NCBI GenBank assembly: GCA_958295945.1
Contig: OY282386.1
Coordinates: 3,218,204 to 3,282,203 of the forward strand
Source: Candidatus Poribacteria bacterium
Lineage (GTDB): Bacteria > Poribacteria > WGA-4E > WGA-3G
Length of the DNA stretch: 64,000 bases
Reading direction: 5' to 3'
The notes beneath the pieces were generated by a model, which was not told the origin of the DNA, searched no databases, and saw nothing but the letters and a program-made list of their open reading frames with translations. Below are positions 16,844 through 25,766 of this stretch, piece by piece (within the stretch, counting starts at the first letter, position 1; each line of letters begins with the position of its first letter). Both the position numbers and the translations under genes were made by a program.

Positions 16844-19033
16844 ATGTTCAGTTGGAGAAATCTGTCATGGAAACACCTATTTGTTGTGTTGTTGATATTA
16901 CATCTCCTTCCGATTTGGATTTTTGCATATTTCCCATCTCAAGATGGTCCAAGCCATGTTTACAATGCTCTCGTATTAAAAGAGTATGGACAACATGAAA
17001 ACTATAAAATTCGTGATGCGTGGAAACTTAACATTACCATCTTCCCGAACTGGTTGTCACATATAATCCTTGCCGCACTCTTATACATTTTTCCACCTGT
17101 GATGTCTGAAAAGATATTCCTTACAATCGCAGTCGGATTAATCCCTATTGCCTTCTTCTATTTCCTGAGTGCAGTACATAAAGAGCGGGATTCAAAGTAT
17201 CTTTACGCTTGGATAGGGTTTCCATTTGCATATAACTACCTTCTCTATATGGGATTTTACAATTTTACACTGAGTATTAGTTTTTTCTTTTTTAGTTTCG
17301 GTTTCTGGTGGAAACACAAGGAAAATATACAGGTAAGACATCTCTGCATTTTATATATATTGTTGTTACTCACTTATCTGTCACATATCGCTTCTTTTGG
17401 GTTAATAGTGTTAGGCATGTCTGTGGCAGCAGGATGTATATGGGGCATCCATGCCTTGGTTGAGGCATGGAAGGAACGAAATAAAGATTGGTTTGCAGTC
17501 TGCAGACAATTCACCGTAGGTCTCAAACCGTTGTTCCGGTTCCTCCTTTATATGGTCCCAATGTATTTTGTTTTAATGGAATACTATCTGCAAAGTCTCA
17601 AGCAGCATCAATCAGGAAGTCATCGGGGTATGGAATGGATTTGGGATTACTTTTGGGGTGTTAAGTCCATTGTCTACTTTACGGATTGGCATATTCCTGT
17701 CAATTATTCATTGCTTGTGATTTTAGGTGTCGGTGTTATAATTTCTATCATTTATAGAATATACCGAAAACAGTGGATTAAACAGACAGATGTATTTCTA
17801 TTGATAGCATTGCTGTTTACCTATATGTTTGCGAAGGCACCGTGGGGTTATGGACCTGGTGGATGGATCAATGATCGGATTCATATATACATTCTATTGA
17901 TGGTGGCACCATGGTTGCTTATTCCAGATTTTGAAACACAACCTGATAAGGAATTATATCCTGAGAGACCGAAGTTACTACCATTGCTATCTATGAATAG
18001 ACATGGCGTCATACGTTTTGCAATAACAACCTGTCTTGTCATTTTTGTCTTACTCCATTGGGGCAGAACGGCTTATGACCATGCCCGGATATCACCCGAA
18101 ATTGCTGAACTTGTTTCAGGAACAGATTATATAGAACCACATACCACATACTCTATACGCGTGGCACATGCACACAAATCTGAGGCACTCGGAGAAGTCA
18201 AATATGTTACACCCTATATCCATGCACAAGCATTCTATGGTGTATATGTTGATGATGTCGTTCACATGTCAAACTATGAGGCAAACTATGACTATTTTCC
18301 GGTAAATCGCAACAACCAAAAAAGTGTTGGATTAAGTTATATCCGTGCAGATTATGTTGTTGCATGGTACTATCCTGAAACAGAGGAGTTTGCGGATATC
18401 AAAGATAACTATGACATTCTCCATCAAACAGAACATCTGAAACTTTTCAAAAGAAAAACAGCACTTGAACCTGAACTTGAACTTTGGGATAAGACAGAAG
18501 AAGGTAATCTGATAATACGGTTTGATATGCAGCCTGACAGTGCAGAGGTTGAGGAGGATCATCATATTGTCGCGCCGAAAACTATGTATGTCAGTGGCAG
18601 ATACGGATGGGATACAGAGTGGAATCCGAGAGATCCGTTAAATAAAGATAACTGGCGAATCACACCTCGTGCAGCTTATTTGGGACCTCCAGAAAACACA
18701 ACACCTCTCACAAGAGATTCTGTGCATGGTAAAGAGGATGCAGCCTTCAGAATTGACTTGCCTAATGGCACATATAAGGTAACCAATATCTTTCAATCCG
18801 CAGAAGCAGCAACGCATGAAGTTAATATGTTGGCAAATGGCAAACGAATTATAAAGAAACTTCTTGTGCCTCCTAACAACAAAGTGGTTGAAAAAGAAGC
18901 CATTGTAGAGGCAAATAATGAACATATTGCCCTCGTGATTTACACAACGAAAAAGCGGATTGAAACTGCAAAGAGGCACATCCATTGGATATGGAACGGC
19001 TGTATCGTTGAACAGATAGCAACTGAAGATTAA
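16844..19033 (+). CDS. Large polytopic membrane protein, possible GT-C-type glycosyltransferase
   Basis: A 729-residue protein. Roughly the first 400 residues hold about ten hydrophobic helices, beginning with LFVVLLILHLLPIWIFAYF. The first extracytoplasmic loop contains FPSQDGPSHVYNALVL, an acid-containing loop in the place where GT-C glycosyltransferases keep their catalytic acid. The C-terminal 300 residues are soluble and beta-rich with no domain that I recognise. The ATG follows GGGAGTGAAAA. It sits between nth and sat with short gaps. Function is not established; transfer of a lipid-linked sugar is an inference from topology only. Confidence 0.7.
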   Translation: MFSWRNLSWKHLFVVLLILHLLPIWIFAYFPSQDGPSHVYNALVLKEYGQHENYKIRDAWKLNITIFPNWLSHIILAALLYIFPPVMSEKIFLTIAVGLIPIAFFYFLSAVHKERDSKYLYAWIGFPFAYNYLLYMGFYNFTLSISFFFFSFGFWWKHKENIQVRHLCILYILLLLTYLSHIASFGLIVLGMSVAAGCIWGIHALVEAWKERNKDWFAVCRQFTVGLKPLFRFLLYMVPMYFVLMEYYLQSLKQHQSGSHRGMEWIWDYFWGVKSIVYFTDWHIPVNYSLLVILGVGVIISIIYRIYRKQWIKQTDVFLLIALLFTYMFAKAPWGYGPGGWINDRIHIYILLMVAPWLLIPDFETQPDKELYPERPKLLPLLSMNRHGVIRFAITTCLVIFVLLHWGRTAYDHARISPEIAELVSGTDYIEPHTTYSIRVAHAHKSEALGEVKYVTPYIHAQAFYGVYVDDVVHMSNYEANYDYFPVNRNNQKSVGLSYIRADYVVAWYYPETEEFADIKDNYDILHQTEHLKLFKRKTALEPELELWDKTEEGNLIIRFDMQPDSAEVEEDHHIVAPKTMYVSGRYGWDTEWNPRDPLNKDNWRITPRAAYLGPPENTTPLTRDSVHGKEDAAFRIDLPNGTYKVTNIFQSAEAATHEVNMLANGKRIIKKLLVPPNNKVVEKEAIVEANNEHIALVIYTTKKRIETAKRHIHWIWNGCIVEQIATED

Positions 19034-19069
19034 TAACGGTTTTATTTACATTTTATTAAGGAGATACTA

Positions 19070-20263
19070 ATGATTAAACCACATGGAGCCGAAACCTTAA
19101 CACCCCTTTACGTATCGGATGATGCGGAACGTGCTGAATTGATAAAAGAGGCGGATAATCTTCCATCTGTCCTAATCAGTTCAGGAGCAGCTGCATCAGC
19201 CGTTATGCTTGCATCGGGTTACTTTACACCTCTGACTGGATATATGAACATTGCAGAAGCGGTAAGTGTTGCATCAGAGATGCAACTGCCAAATGGACTT
19301 TTTTGGCCAGTTCCTATCATGAATATCGTTTCTGACGATCAACTATCGGATAGAATAAAGAACGCTGAACGTATTACCCTTCGCGACCCGAATGTTGATG
19401 GCAATTCGCCCCTTGCAATTATGAAGGTTTCGGCAATAGAACAGATTTCAGAAGAACAAAAGCAGCTTATTATAGAGAAGACATTTGGCACAACCGATCC
19501 TGAACATCCGGGTGTTCCTGCTTTTGCAGATGTTGGTGATAACGTGCTATCCGGTTTGATTGATGTGTTGAACTACTCCTATTTTCCAACAGATTTTCCT
19601 GGGACATTCCGGACTGCCGTTGAGATTCGCGAAGACATTACTAAACGTGGATGGGAAACTGTCGTTGCATTCCAAACCCGAAACCCGATGCACCGCGCAC
19701 ATGAAGAACTCTGTAAGATAGCACAAAGAGATGTGGATGCTGATGGTGTCTTAATTCACATGCTGCTTGGCAAACTGAAACCTGGAGATATTCCAGCTGC
19801 TGTCCGTGATGCTGCAATTAGAACTATGGTAGACCACTATTTTCCTGAGAATACAGTATCTATCACTGGTTACGGGTTTGATATGCTATATGCTGGACCT
19901 CGTGAGGCACTGCTTCATGCAGTTTTCAGGCAGAACTGTGGAGCAACACACTTCATCGTTGGACGTGATCATGCTGGTGCAGGTGATTTTTATGGTCCAT
20001 TTGACGCACAGACAATCTTTGATGACATCCCGGAAGATGCGTTAGAAATAGAAATCTTCCGTGGTAATTGGACAATGTGGTGCAATAAATGCAACAAGAT
20101 TATCATGATGGGTGACTGTCCGCATGGACCAGATGATTATTTCTCAATTTCTGGCACGAAAATGCGTGAAATGCTTGGCGCAGGTGAGCAGCTTCCACCT
20201 GAAATTTCCAGACCCGAAGTCGCTGAGATATTGATGGAGTATTATCAAAACGAGGCAAATTAG
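19070..20263 (+). CDS. sat: Sulfate adenylyltransferase (ATP sulfurylase)
   Basis: A 397-residue single-domain ATP sulfurylase (ATP + sulfate to APS + pyrophosphate, or the reverse in sulfur oxidisers). The nucleotide-binding motifs are QTRNPMHRAH near residue 200 and GRDHAGAGDFYG near 297. Cysteines in MWCNKCNK and GDCPHG near 343-355 are the metal-binding set of the dissimilatory/thermophilic Sat type. No APS kinase domain is fused, and no APS reductase, cysC or cysH gene is in the window. The ATG follows AAGGAGATACTA, a strong ribosome binding site. A zinc dehydrogenase gene starts ten bases after its stop. Confidence 0.95.
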   Translation: MIKPHGAETLTPLYVSDDAERAELIKEADNLPSVLISSGAAASAVMLASGYFTPLTGYMNIAEAVSVASEMQLPNGLFWPVPIMNIVSDDQLSDRIKNAERITLRDPNVDGNSPLAIMKVSAIEQISEEQKQLIIEKTFGTTDPEHPGVPAFADVGDNVLSGLIDVLNYSYFPTDFPGTFRTAVEIREDITKRGWETVVAFQTRNPMHRAHEELCKIAQRDVDADGVLIHMLLGKLKPGDIPAAVRDAAIRTMVDHYFPENTVSITGYGFDMLYAGPREALLHAVFRQNCGATHFIVGRDHAGAGDFYGPFDAQTIFDDIPEDALEIEIFRGNWTMWCNKCNKIIMMGDCPHGPDDYFSISGTKMREMLGAGEQLPPEISRPEVAEILMEYYQNEAN

Positions 20264-20272
20264 ACTGATACC

Positions 20273-21499
20273 GTGAAAGCCATACAATACACCAAAAACA
20301 TCAAACGTTATATAGTCCTACGCTACCTTGGACATAGGTGGAGAAGTCTCTATACGTCTCCACTCTCATGCACACGACTCGTAGACCTACCCGAACCGCA
20401 ACTCCCTACGCCTCAATGGGTGAAAATCAAAAACCGATTGAGTGGAATCTGTGGTTCCGATTTATCCACGATTACTGCCAAGGGGAGTGTCTATCTGTCC
20501 CCATTCACATCAGACCCTTTTGTGTTAGGACATGAGATAGTCGGTGAAATCGCTGAAATGGGTGAGGACGTTGAAGGTATGTCTATCGGTGATAGGATAG
20601 TTGTTGAACCTGTCTTAGCTTGTCGTGTGCGAGAGATTGATCCCCCTTGTATTCAGTGTCAAAATCAGCAGTATGTAAACTGTGAGAATGTTACAAGAGG
20701 GAGTATTTCTGAAGGATTACAGACAGGTTTTTGTAGAGGGACAGGGGGAGGATGGGGTGAATATGTGCTTGCACATCAATCACAAATCCATCATGTGCCT
20801 GATGATATATCGGATGAAATTGCTGTGCTGCTTGAACCGTTTGCGTGTGCGTTGCATGGTGTCCTACAAACAGAAATATCTGATTCAGACGAAATCTGTG
20901 TGATTGGTGGTGGAACAATAGGTTTGTTGACGGTTGCATCGCTTCGGATGTTGGGTCATCAAAACAGAATCCTTATTTCTGCTAAATACCCGCACCAACA
21001 AGAATTAGCAAAGAAACTCGGTGCTGATGAGATAATTCCTGTGAATAGCAGGAGTTATGATGTGTTCTGTGAATTGACGAATGCGGCTTCATATCAACCT
21101 GAAATCGGTAAGTTGGTCTTACAAGGAGGCGTAGATATTACCTTTGACTGTGTCGGTTCAAGTTCTACCATAGACGATGCTCTCCGTTTTACACAGGTTG
21201 GAGGGAAGGTCGTGTTAATAGGTATGCCGGGAATTCCGAAGAACATAGATTGGACCTCTATTTGGTATAAGCAGTTGCAAGTCAAAGGGTCTTATGCTTA
21301 TGGAATTGAAACTTATAACGATGAACAGATGCATACATTTCAACTCGGTCTGCAGCTGCTACAGAAACATGGGGAGCAATTTCTACCTTTGGTTGGTACT
21401 CCCTTTCCTCTCCGCGACTACAAGCTCGCCATCCAAACTGCACTGAATACAGGAAAATCTGCGAGTTTTAAAACTGTTTTTGATTTGCGGTCAGAGTGA
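20273..21499 (+). CDS. Zinc-dependent medium-chain alcohol dehydrogenase
   Basis: A 408-residue MDR-family dehydrogenase related to threonine/sorbitol dehydrogenases. It has the catalytic zinc ligands in SGICGSD and LGHEIVGE, cysteines for the structural zinc (PPCIQCQNQQYVNC), and the Rossmann loop VIGGGTIGLLT. It would oxidise a secondary alcohol or polyol with NAD(P); the substrate is unknown. The start is GTG, ten bases after the sat stop codon, so the two are likely cotranscribed, although no metabolic link between them is obvious. The N-terminus has about 25 extra residues before the usual first strand. Confidence 0.88.
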   Translation: MKAIQYTKNIKRYIVLRYLGHRWRSLYTSPLSCTRLVDLPEPQLPTPQWVKIKNRLSGICGSDLSTITAKGSVYLSPFTSDPFVLGHEIVGEIAEMGEDVEGMSIGDRIVVEPVLACRVREIDPPCIQCQNQQYVNCENVTRGSISEGLQTGFCRGTGGGWGEYVLAHQSQIHHVPDDISDEIAVLLEPFACALHGVLQTEISDSDEICVIGGGTIGLLTVASLRMLGHQNRILISAKYPHQQELAKKLGADEIIPVNSRSYDVFCELTNAASYQPEIGKLVLQGGVDITFDCVGSSSTIDDALRFTQVGGKVVLIGMPGIPKNIDWTSIWYKQLQVKGSYAYGIETYNDEQMHTFQLGLQLLQKHGEQFLPLVGTPFPLRDYKLAIQTALNTGKSASFKTVFDLRSE

Positions 21500-21523
21500 T
21501 AGTCCTTATTGTAAAGGAACAAT

Positions 21524-24496
21524 ATGCCAAAAAGACGCGAAACCACAATCACAAATGAACTGGTGAACATCTTACGCCACATGCGCCACGGATGGGAACT
21601 TGAAACAGAAGTCAACGCTTTCATTAAAGGCAACAGCGAACTTGATGCCATTGTGATTGAACACGGTAGGGAACCCGTTGGCATTGAAGCGAAATTTGCA
21701 ACCACTACCAACGCTAAAAATCTCATAACACAAGCGGAAACAAGACTTGTTCTTGAACTTGAAACTGAATATCACGTTGTCGGGAAAACCCTCAATAACG
21801 TCATGGCAATCCTTTATCCTGACCGTTTTAAGACGATGGCGGGAAAGGATATCAATCTGCAACTTCGCACTGCTGATGACCTACAATACAAACTTGTGAA
21901 TACAGTCGGTGATACCGTAGGACACTTCCCAGAAAACGGATGGGCAGAAGGCACCGTGGGCGACATTGCAAATGCTCTGCACGTAGGTGCAATGCCGAAC
22001 TCTCAACTTGAAGCGGCGGCAGAAGAGATGGAGAAAAGCATCAATAAGGCAGCTTACCTACTTGAAGATGCTATCGTTGACCATCCTGCTATCGCCAAGA
22101 AAATTGAGACAATTTTACACCAAGAGGTCCTTTCTAAAGACGATTCGTCTGTAGGCGCGATCTCCGAATCGCGACTCCCCAACGTCCAAACGCTCCGTAT
22201 GGCAGCACTAATTATCACCGATGCTTTTGTGTTTCAGAGTTCTCTCGCTGGTAAAGCAGAGATGGAATCTGTCCGCTCACTCCGCCAACTCCTACCGACA
22301 ATTGACTATGCCGATGTCATTGATGACTGGAACACAATCCTCAAAGTCAATTACCGTCCAATCTTTGAGGATGCGCGTAACCTCGTTGAGGCACTTGCGA
22401 CTGATGACAGACTTGTCAAATATATTTTAAAACTCCTATGTGAAGCTGCCAAAGACCTTGTTGATACAGGCATCGCGCAGATACACGAACTCTCGGGTAT
22501 TGTGTTCCAGAAGTTAATCACCGATAGGAAATATGTAAAGGCGAACTATACGCTCCCGGAAAGTGCTGTGCTGCTGTCTACGCTTGTGATGCCTGAGTTG
22601 CCGAAAGGGAAACTTCCAAAAGTTGCAGACTTCGCCTGTGGTACAGGTGCGTTGCTTAACGGTGTCTATCAACGTATTTTATCACTGTATGAACAAGCGG
22701 GTAAAAATGGTAGGGATATCCATCAGAAAATGTTAGAGGAAAACATTGGCGGTGTAGATATTATGCCGAATGCGACACATCTTACGGCTGCTGCACTTGC
22801 GAGCACGTACGCAGGTGTCAAAATCGGTGGGACTCAAATAGTTACTGCCCCCTACGGTGTAATGGAGAATGGAGATTACGCGATTGGCTCATTGGAATTG
22901 CTTGATGATATGAAACTATTTGACACAGAGGCTGAGCAAGTAGGCGGTAAGGAGAACACCGTAGTTAAACTCCAGCAGACGTTCCAGCATGGTGATGTTG
23001 ATATTGTGATACAGAATCCACCCTTTACAAGACCGGGGTCGGATAGTAATTCCGATGTTCCAAAATCTACATTCCAAAGTAGTGATCGTCCCGAAAAAGA
23101 TCAGAAGTTGATGCAAGCCTCGTTGAAATCCAAAAAGACACGGGTAACTGATGGGACTAACGGTTTCGTTTCTGCTTTTGTAGATTTAGCAGACAAAAAA
23201 CTTAGAAATAGCGGCATAATGGGTTTCATCTTACCTCTGACAGTGTTGCGATCTCCCACTACACGTAAACTTCGTGATATGTGGGCAACTGAATATCACA
23301 ATGTAGTCGTGATAACCATGGCACAAGCAAAAGCAGAAGACTGCACATTCTCTGCAGACACTACTATGGCAGAATGTATTGTTGTCGCAACAAAAGGCGT
23401 AGATAAGAACACAGGACGCGGAAAGTTTGTCTGTCTAACTGATAAGCCACATAGTTCACTTGAATCTGTTGAAATAGCAAATCGGATTAACAGAAGCAGC
23501 GAAACACGAAGACTTGAAGATGCCCCTGACGGAGGGGATACTATTAGCGTTGGAAACACAAACAGCGGGCTGATGTTGGACTGTCCAATAAAAAATGGTG
23601 TTCCGTGGATCGCAACACGAGCAAGATCCATGGCATTACTACAGATGGCAAACAAGCTGACAATTGGGAAACTGCACTTTCCGATGTCAAGAGATACTGT
23701 TCCTATTCATATCTGCCAAGTCCAAGACATTGCAAAGGTCGGTTCAGCAGATTCTTATAGAAAAAAAGGCGGTCCGTTTATTATGGTGGAGGGATGTGAA
23801 CCGAACAGTGATGGCTACGATGCTTTATGGAAAGTTAACGCCCCTTTACAACGTGCTATGATTGCTGAACCTGATTATACCGCGATACCGCGTGCAGATG
23901 ATAATGCAATGGTTAAGCGAGTCTTGGATTGTTTCAGTAAAACCCATTATCACATTAATCTCGGTTTCAGCGCAAATTCAATTATATCTTCCTTTACTGA
24001 GAGATCCTCTATTGGAATCCGTTCAATGATAAACGTCTTACTTAATGACTCGCGTCACGAAATTGCTTGGACATTATGGTGCAACTCAAGTTTAGGTTTG
24101 TTTTGCCATTGGGCACACAGCAGCAAACAACAGATGGGACGTGGCACACTACGCCAGCAAACATTAGAAACGCTACCTACGTTGGACATCCGTGAACTCT
24201 CCGATGCGGCATTAGCAAATGCAGAGTCAATTTTTGAACGAATGAAATATAAACGGATGCTGCCTGTCAACGAATGCGCGCATGACCCTGTGCGTAAGGA
24301 GTTGGATCGCTGTCTGCTAACTGAGGTGTTGGGTATTACAAGTGATAACGTGCTTGAATCCATGCAAACTTTGCGTGAGATGCTCTGTGCTGAACCGAGT
24401 ATACACGGTGGGAAGCAGTCTCAATGTGATCTTGATGATGAGTTGGTGATGCTTAAGCGGAAGGGGATTGCTTTTCCGAGTTGGTATGTTGAGTAA
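21524..24496 (+). CDS. Restriction-modification-like fusion: PD-(D/E)XK domain plus N6-adenine methylase
   Basis: A 990-residue protein that looks like a one-polypeptide (type IIG-like) restriction-modification enzyme. N-terminal residues 40-70 carry a nuclease-type core (ELDAIVIEHG...GIEAKF). The methylase motif I is VADFACGTGALL near residue 368, and the catalytic motif IV is IQNPPFTRPGSD near residue 500. The C-terminal 300 residues would hold target recognition. A repeat-derived segment at 22150-22178 adds residues within SSVGAISESRLPN between a helical linker and QTLRMA. The ATG follows AAAGGAACAAT. Two further genes of the same group (24530, 25356) follow on the same strand. Confidence 0.85.
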   Translation: MPKRRETTITNELVNILRHMRHGWELETEVNAFIKGNSELDAIVIEHGREPVGIEAKFATTTNAKNLITQAETRLVLELETEYHVVGKTLNNVMAILYPDRFKTMAGKDINLQLRTADDLQYKLVNTVGDTVGHFPENGWAEGTVGDIANALHVGAMPNSQLEAAAEEMEKSINKAAYLLEDAIVDHPAIAKKIETILHQEVLSKDDSSVGAISESRLPNVQTLRMAALIITDAFVFQSSLAGKAEMESVRSLRQLLPTIDYADVIDDWNTILKVNYRPIFEDARNLVEALATDDRLVKYILKLLCEAAKDLVDTGIAQIHELSGIVFQKLITDRKYVKANYTLPESAVLLSTLVMPELPKGKLPKVADFACGTGALLNGVYQRILSLYEQAGKNGRDIHQKMLEENIGGVDIMPNATHLTAAALASTYAGVKIGGTQIVTAPYGVMENGDYAIGSLELLDDMKLFDTEAEQVGGKENTVVKLQQTFQHGDVDIVIQNPPFTRPGSDSNSDVPKSTFQSSDRPEKDQKLMQASLKSKKTRVTDGTNGFVSAFVDLADKKLRNSGIMGFILPLTVLRSPTTRKLRDMWATEYHNVVVITMAQAKAEDCTFSADTTMAECIVVATKGVDKNTGRGKFVCLTDKPHSSLESVEIANRINRSSETRRLEDAPDGGDTISVGNTNSGLMLDCPIKNGVPWIATRARSMALLQMANKLTIGKLHFPMSRDTVPIHICQVQDIAKVGSADSYRKKGGPFIMVEGCEPNSDGYDALWKVNAPLQRAMIAEPDYTAIPRADDNAMVKRVLDCFSKTHYHINLGFSANSIISSFTERSSIGIRSMINVLLNDSRHEIAWTLWCNSSLGLFCHWAHSSKQQMGRGTLRQQTLETLPTLDIRELSDAALANAESIFERMKYKRMLPVNECAHDPVRKELDRCLLTEVLGITSDNVLESMQTLREMLCAEPSIHGGKQSQCDLDDELVMLKRKGIAFPSWYVE
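22150..22178 (+). repeat. Half of a palindromic repeat element inside a coding sequence
   Basis: The core CGATCTCCGAATCGCGA, preceded by TGTAGG, is the same sequence as one half of the MITE-like elements at 29756-29889 and 37963-38098. With the 29.8-kb copy it agrees at 23 of the 24 positions from TGTAGG to the end of the core. Here it is read in frame in the nuclease-methylase gene. The second half of the element is absent. Confidence 0.8.
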
Positions 24497-24529
24497 TTCA
24501 GACTGCCTGAAAGATAAGGAGATAAATTT

Positions 24530-25336
24530 ATGCCAAACAAGAGATACCAAGAATTGTTATTATCATCTCATAAGCAACTGGAGATGTCTGCAGAACAGAT
24601 CAGGAATTCAATTCCGACTCCGGGTGAAAGAGGAACACTAATTGAAGAAATGTTCAGATCTTATCTAGTGGAAATTCTACCCGAAAAAATAGGTGTATCT
24701 CAAGGATTTGTTATAGACTCTAATGGTCGTGAATCGAAACAAATGGATATTATCTTATACGATAAAATTAATACTCCTTGCATATTTACGAGTCCCGCTG
24801 CTCAGGTTTTCCCTGTTGAGGCCACATACGCTTGTGGTGAAATTAAAACGAGATTCAACACGAAAGAATTGATAGATAGTTTGGAAAAATGTTTAAGTTA
24901 TAAAAATCTTTGCCGGAAAGCTTATTTTTCTGAAACTAATAGCGTTATGAGACACTGCCCAAAATTTTTTGGAGAGGATAAAGAACATTGGCAATCAATC
25001 TTCTTTTGTATTTCTATTAAAAGCATGAGCGGTAGTACATTAAAGGGAAAATACCAGTACATCATAGAGGAAACTAACCTACCTGTACATAAGAGAATTG
25101 ATACGATATTTTCATTAGAGAGTACTGATAGCAAAAACATTTTAACGAATTTTAATGGAGGGTTTGACTTTCTTCCAAGCAAGAATAGTCGGTTATGTGC
25201 CATATATGTGGAAAAATCGTGGGGGTTATTTACTAATTTATTGTTGAGATACATGGTTCAAGCACCAACAGAACCTGTTAATATGTTATATTATGGAGGG
25301 AAATCCCTTGGCGATTACGCGAAATATAAATTGTAG
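24530..25336 (+). CDS. DUF6602-like predicted nuclease
   Basis: A 268-residue protein with a restriction-endonuclease-like core: SKQMDIILYD supplies the aspartate and YACGEIKTRF the E-x-K. The N-terminal helix pattern (GERGTLIEEMFRSYLVEILP followed by GVSQGFVIDSNG) is that of DUF6602-type proteins, which are often found beside methylases and defence genes. It starts 33 bases after the nuclease-methylase gene with an AAGGAG ribosome binding site. By eye its base composition is clearly more AT-rich than the methylase gene, so it may have joined the group later. The family assignment is from memory of the motif. Confidence 0.65.
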   Translation: MPNKRYQELLLSSHKQLEMSAEQIRNSIPTPGERGTLIEEMFRSYLVEILPEKIGVSQGFVIDSNGRESKQMDIILYDKINTPCIFTSPAAQVFPVEATYACGEIKTRFNTKELIDSLEKCLSYKNLCRKAYFSETNSVMRHCPKFFGEDKEHWQSIFFCISIKSMSGSTLKGKYQYIIEETNLPVHKRIDTIFSLESTDSKNILTNFNGGFDFLPSKNSRLCAIYVEKSWGLFTNLLLRYMVQAPTEPVNMLYYGGKSLGDYAKYKL

Positions 25337-25355
25337 TTATTAACGGAGATGTACC

Positions 25356-25691
25356 ATGCAAATTGAAGATTACTTCAACTTTTTGGCAGAAGATGATATT
25401 CGCATTAAAGGCACACGCATAGGTATAGAATCTGTTCTATACGAGTATATTTACAATGGCAAAACACCAGAGGAGATTGATCAACGTTTCCACACGGTGA
25501 CATTAGAACAAGTCTACGCCACAATTCTATATTTCCTTCAAAATCAGCAAAAAGTGAGTGCATATTTAGCGGATTATCTGGAATTCTGTCGGAATGCACG
25601 AGAAGAACAGGCGAAAAATCCGTCACCCGCTGTTGTTCGTCTGCGTAAGATTTTAGCGGAAAGAGAGAAAGAGCAACTTAACCTACCTTGA
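25356..25691 (+). CDS. DUF433 domain protein, antitoxin-like
   Basis: A 111-residue protein. Residues 15-75 show the DUF433 pattern (IRIKGTRIGIESVLYEYI, then KTPEEIDQRFHTVTLEQVYATILYFLQN), a winged-helix fold found in VapB-type antitoxins. The C-terminal tail is charged and helical. The ATG follows ACGGAGATGTACC, 19 bases after the DUF6602-like gene, so the three genes are likely one transcript. No toxin gene lies beside it; it may be an autoregulator of the restriction-modification-like group. That role is inference. Confidence 0.8.
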   Translation: MQIEDYFNFLAEDDIRIKGTRIGIESVLYEYIYNGKTPEEIDQRFHTVTLEQVYATILYFLQNQQKVSAYLADYLEFCRNAREEQAKNPSPAVVRLRKILAEREKEQLNLP

Positions 25692-25766
25692 ATATAGTAA
25701 GCATTTGCAACTAACCTACCGTGCATGTTAAAATATCCCTATAATCCCATCATCGGTTAACATCAC

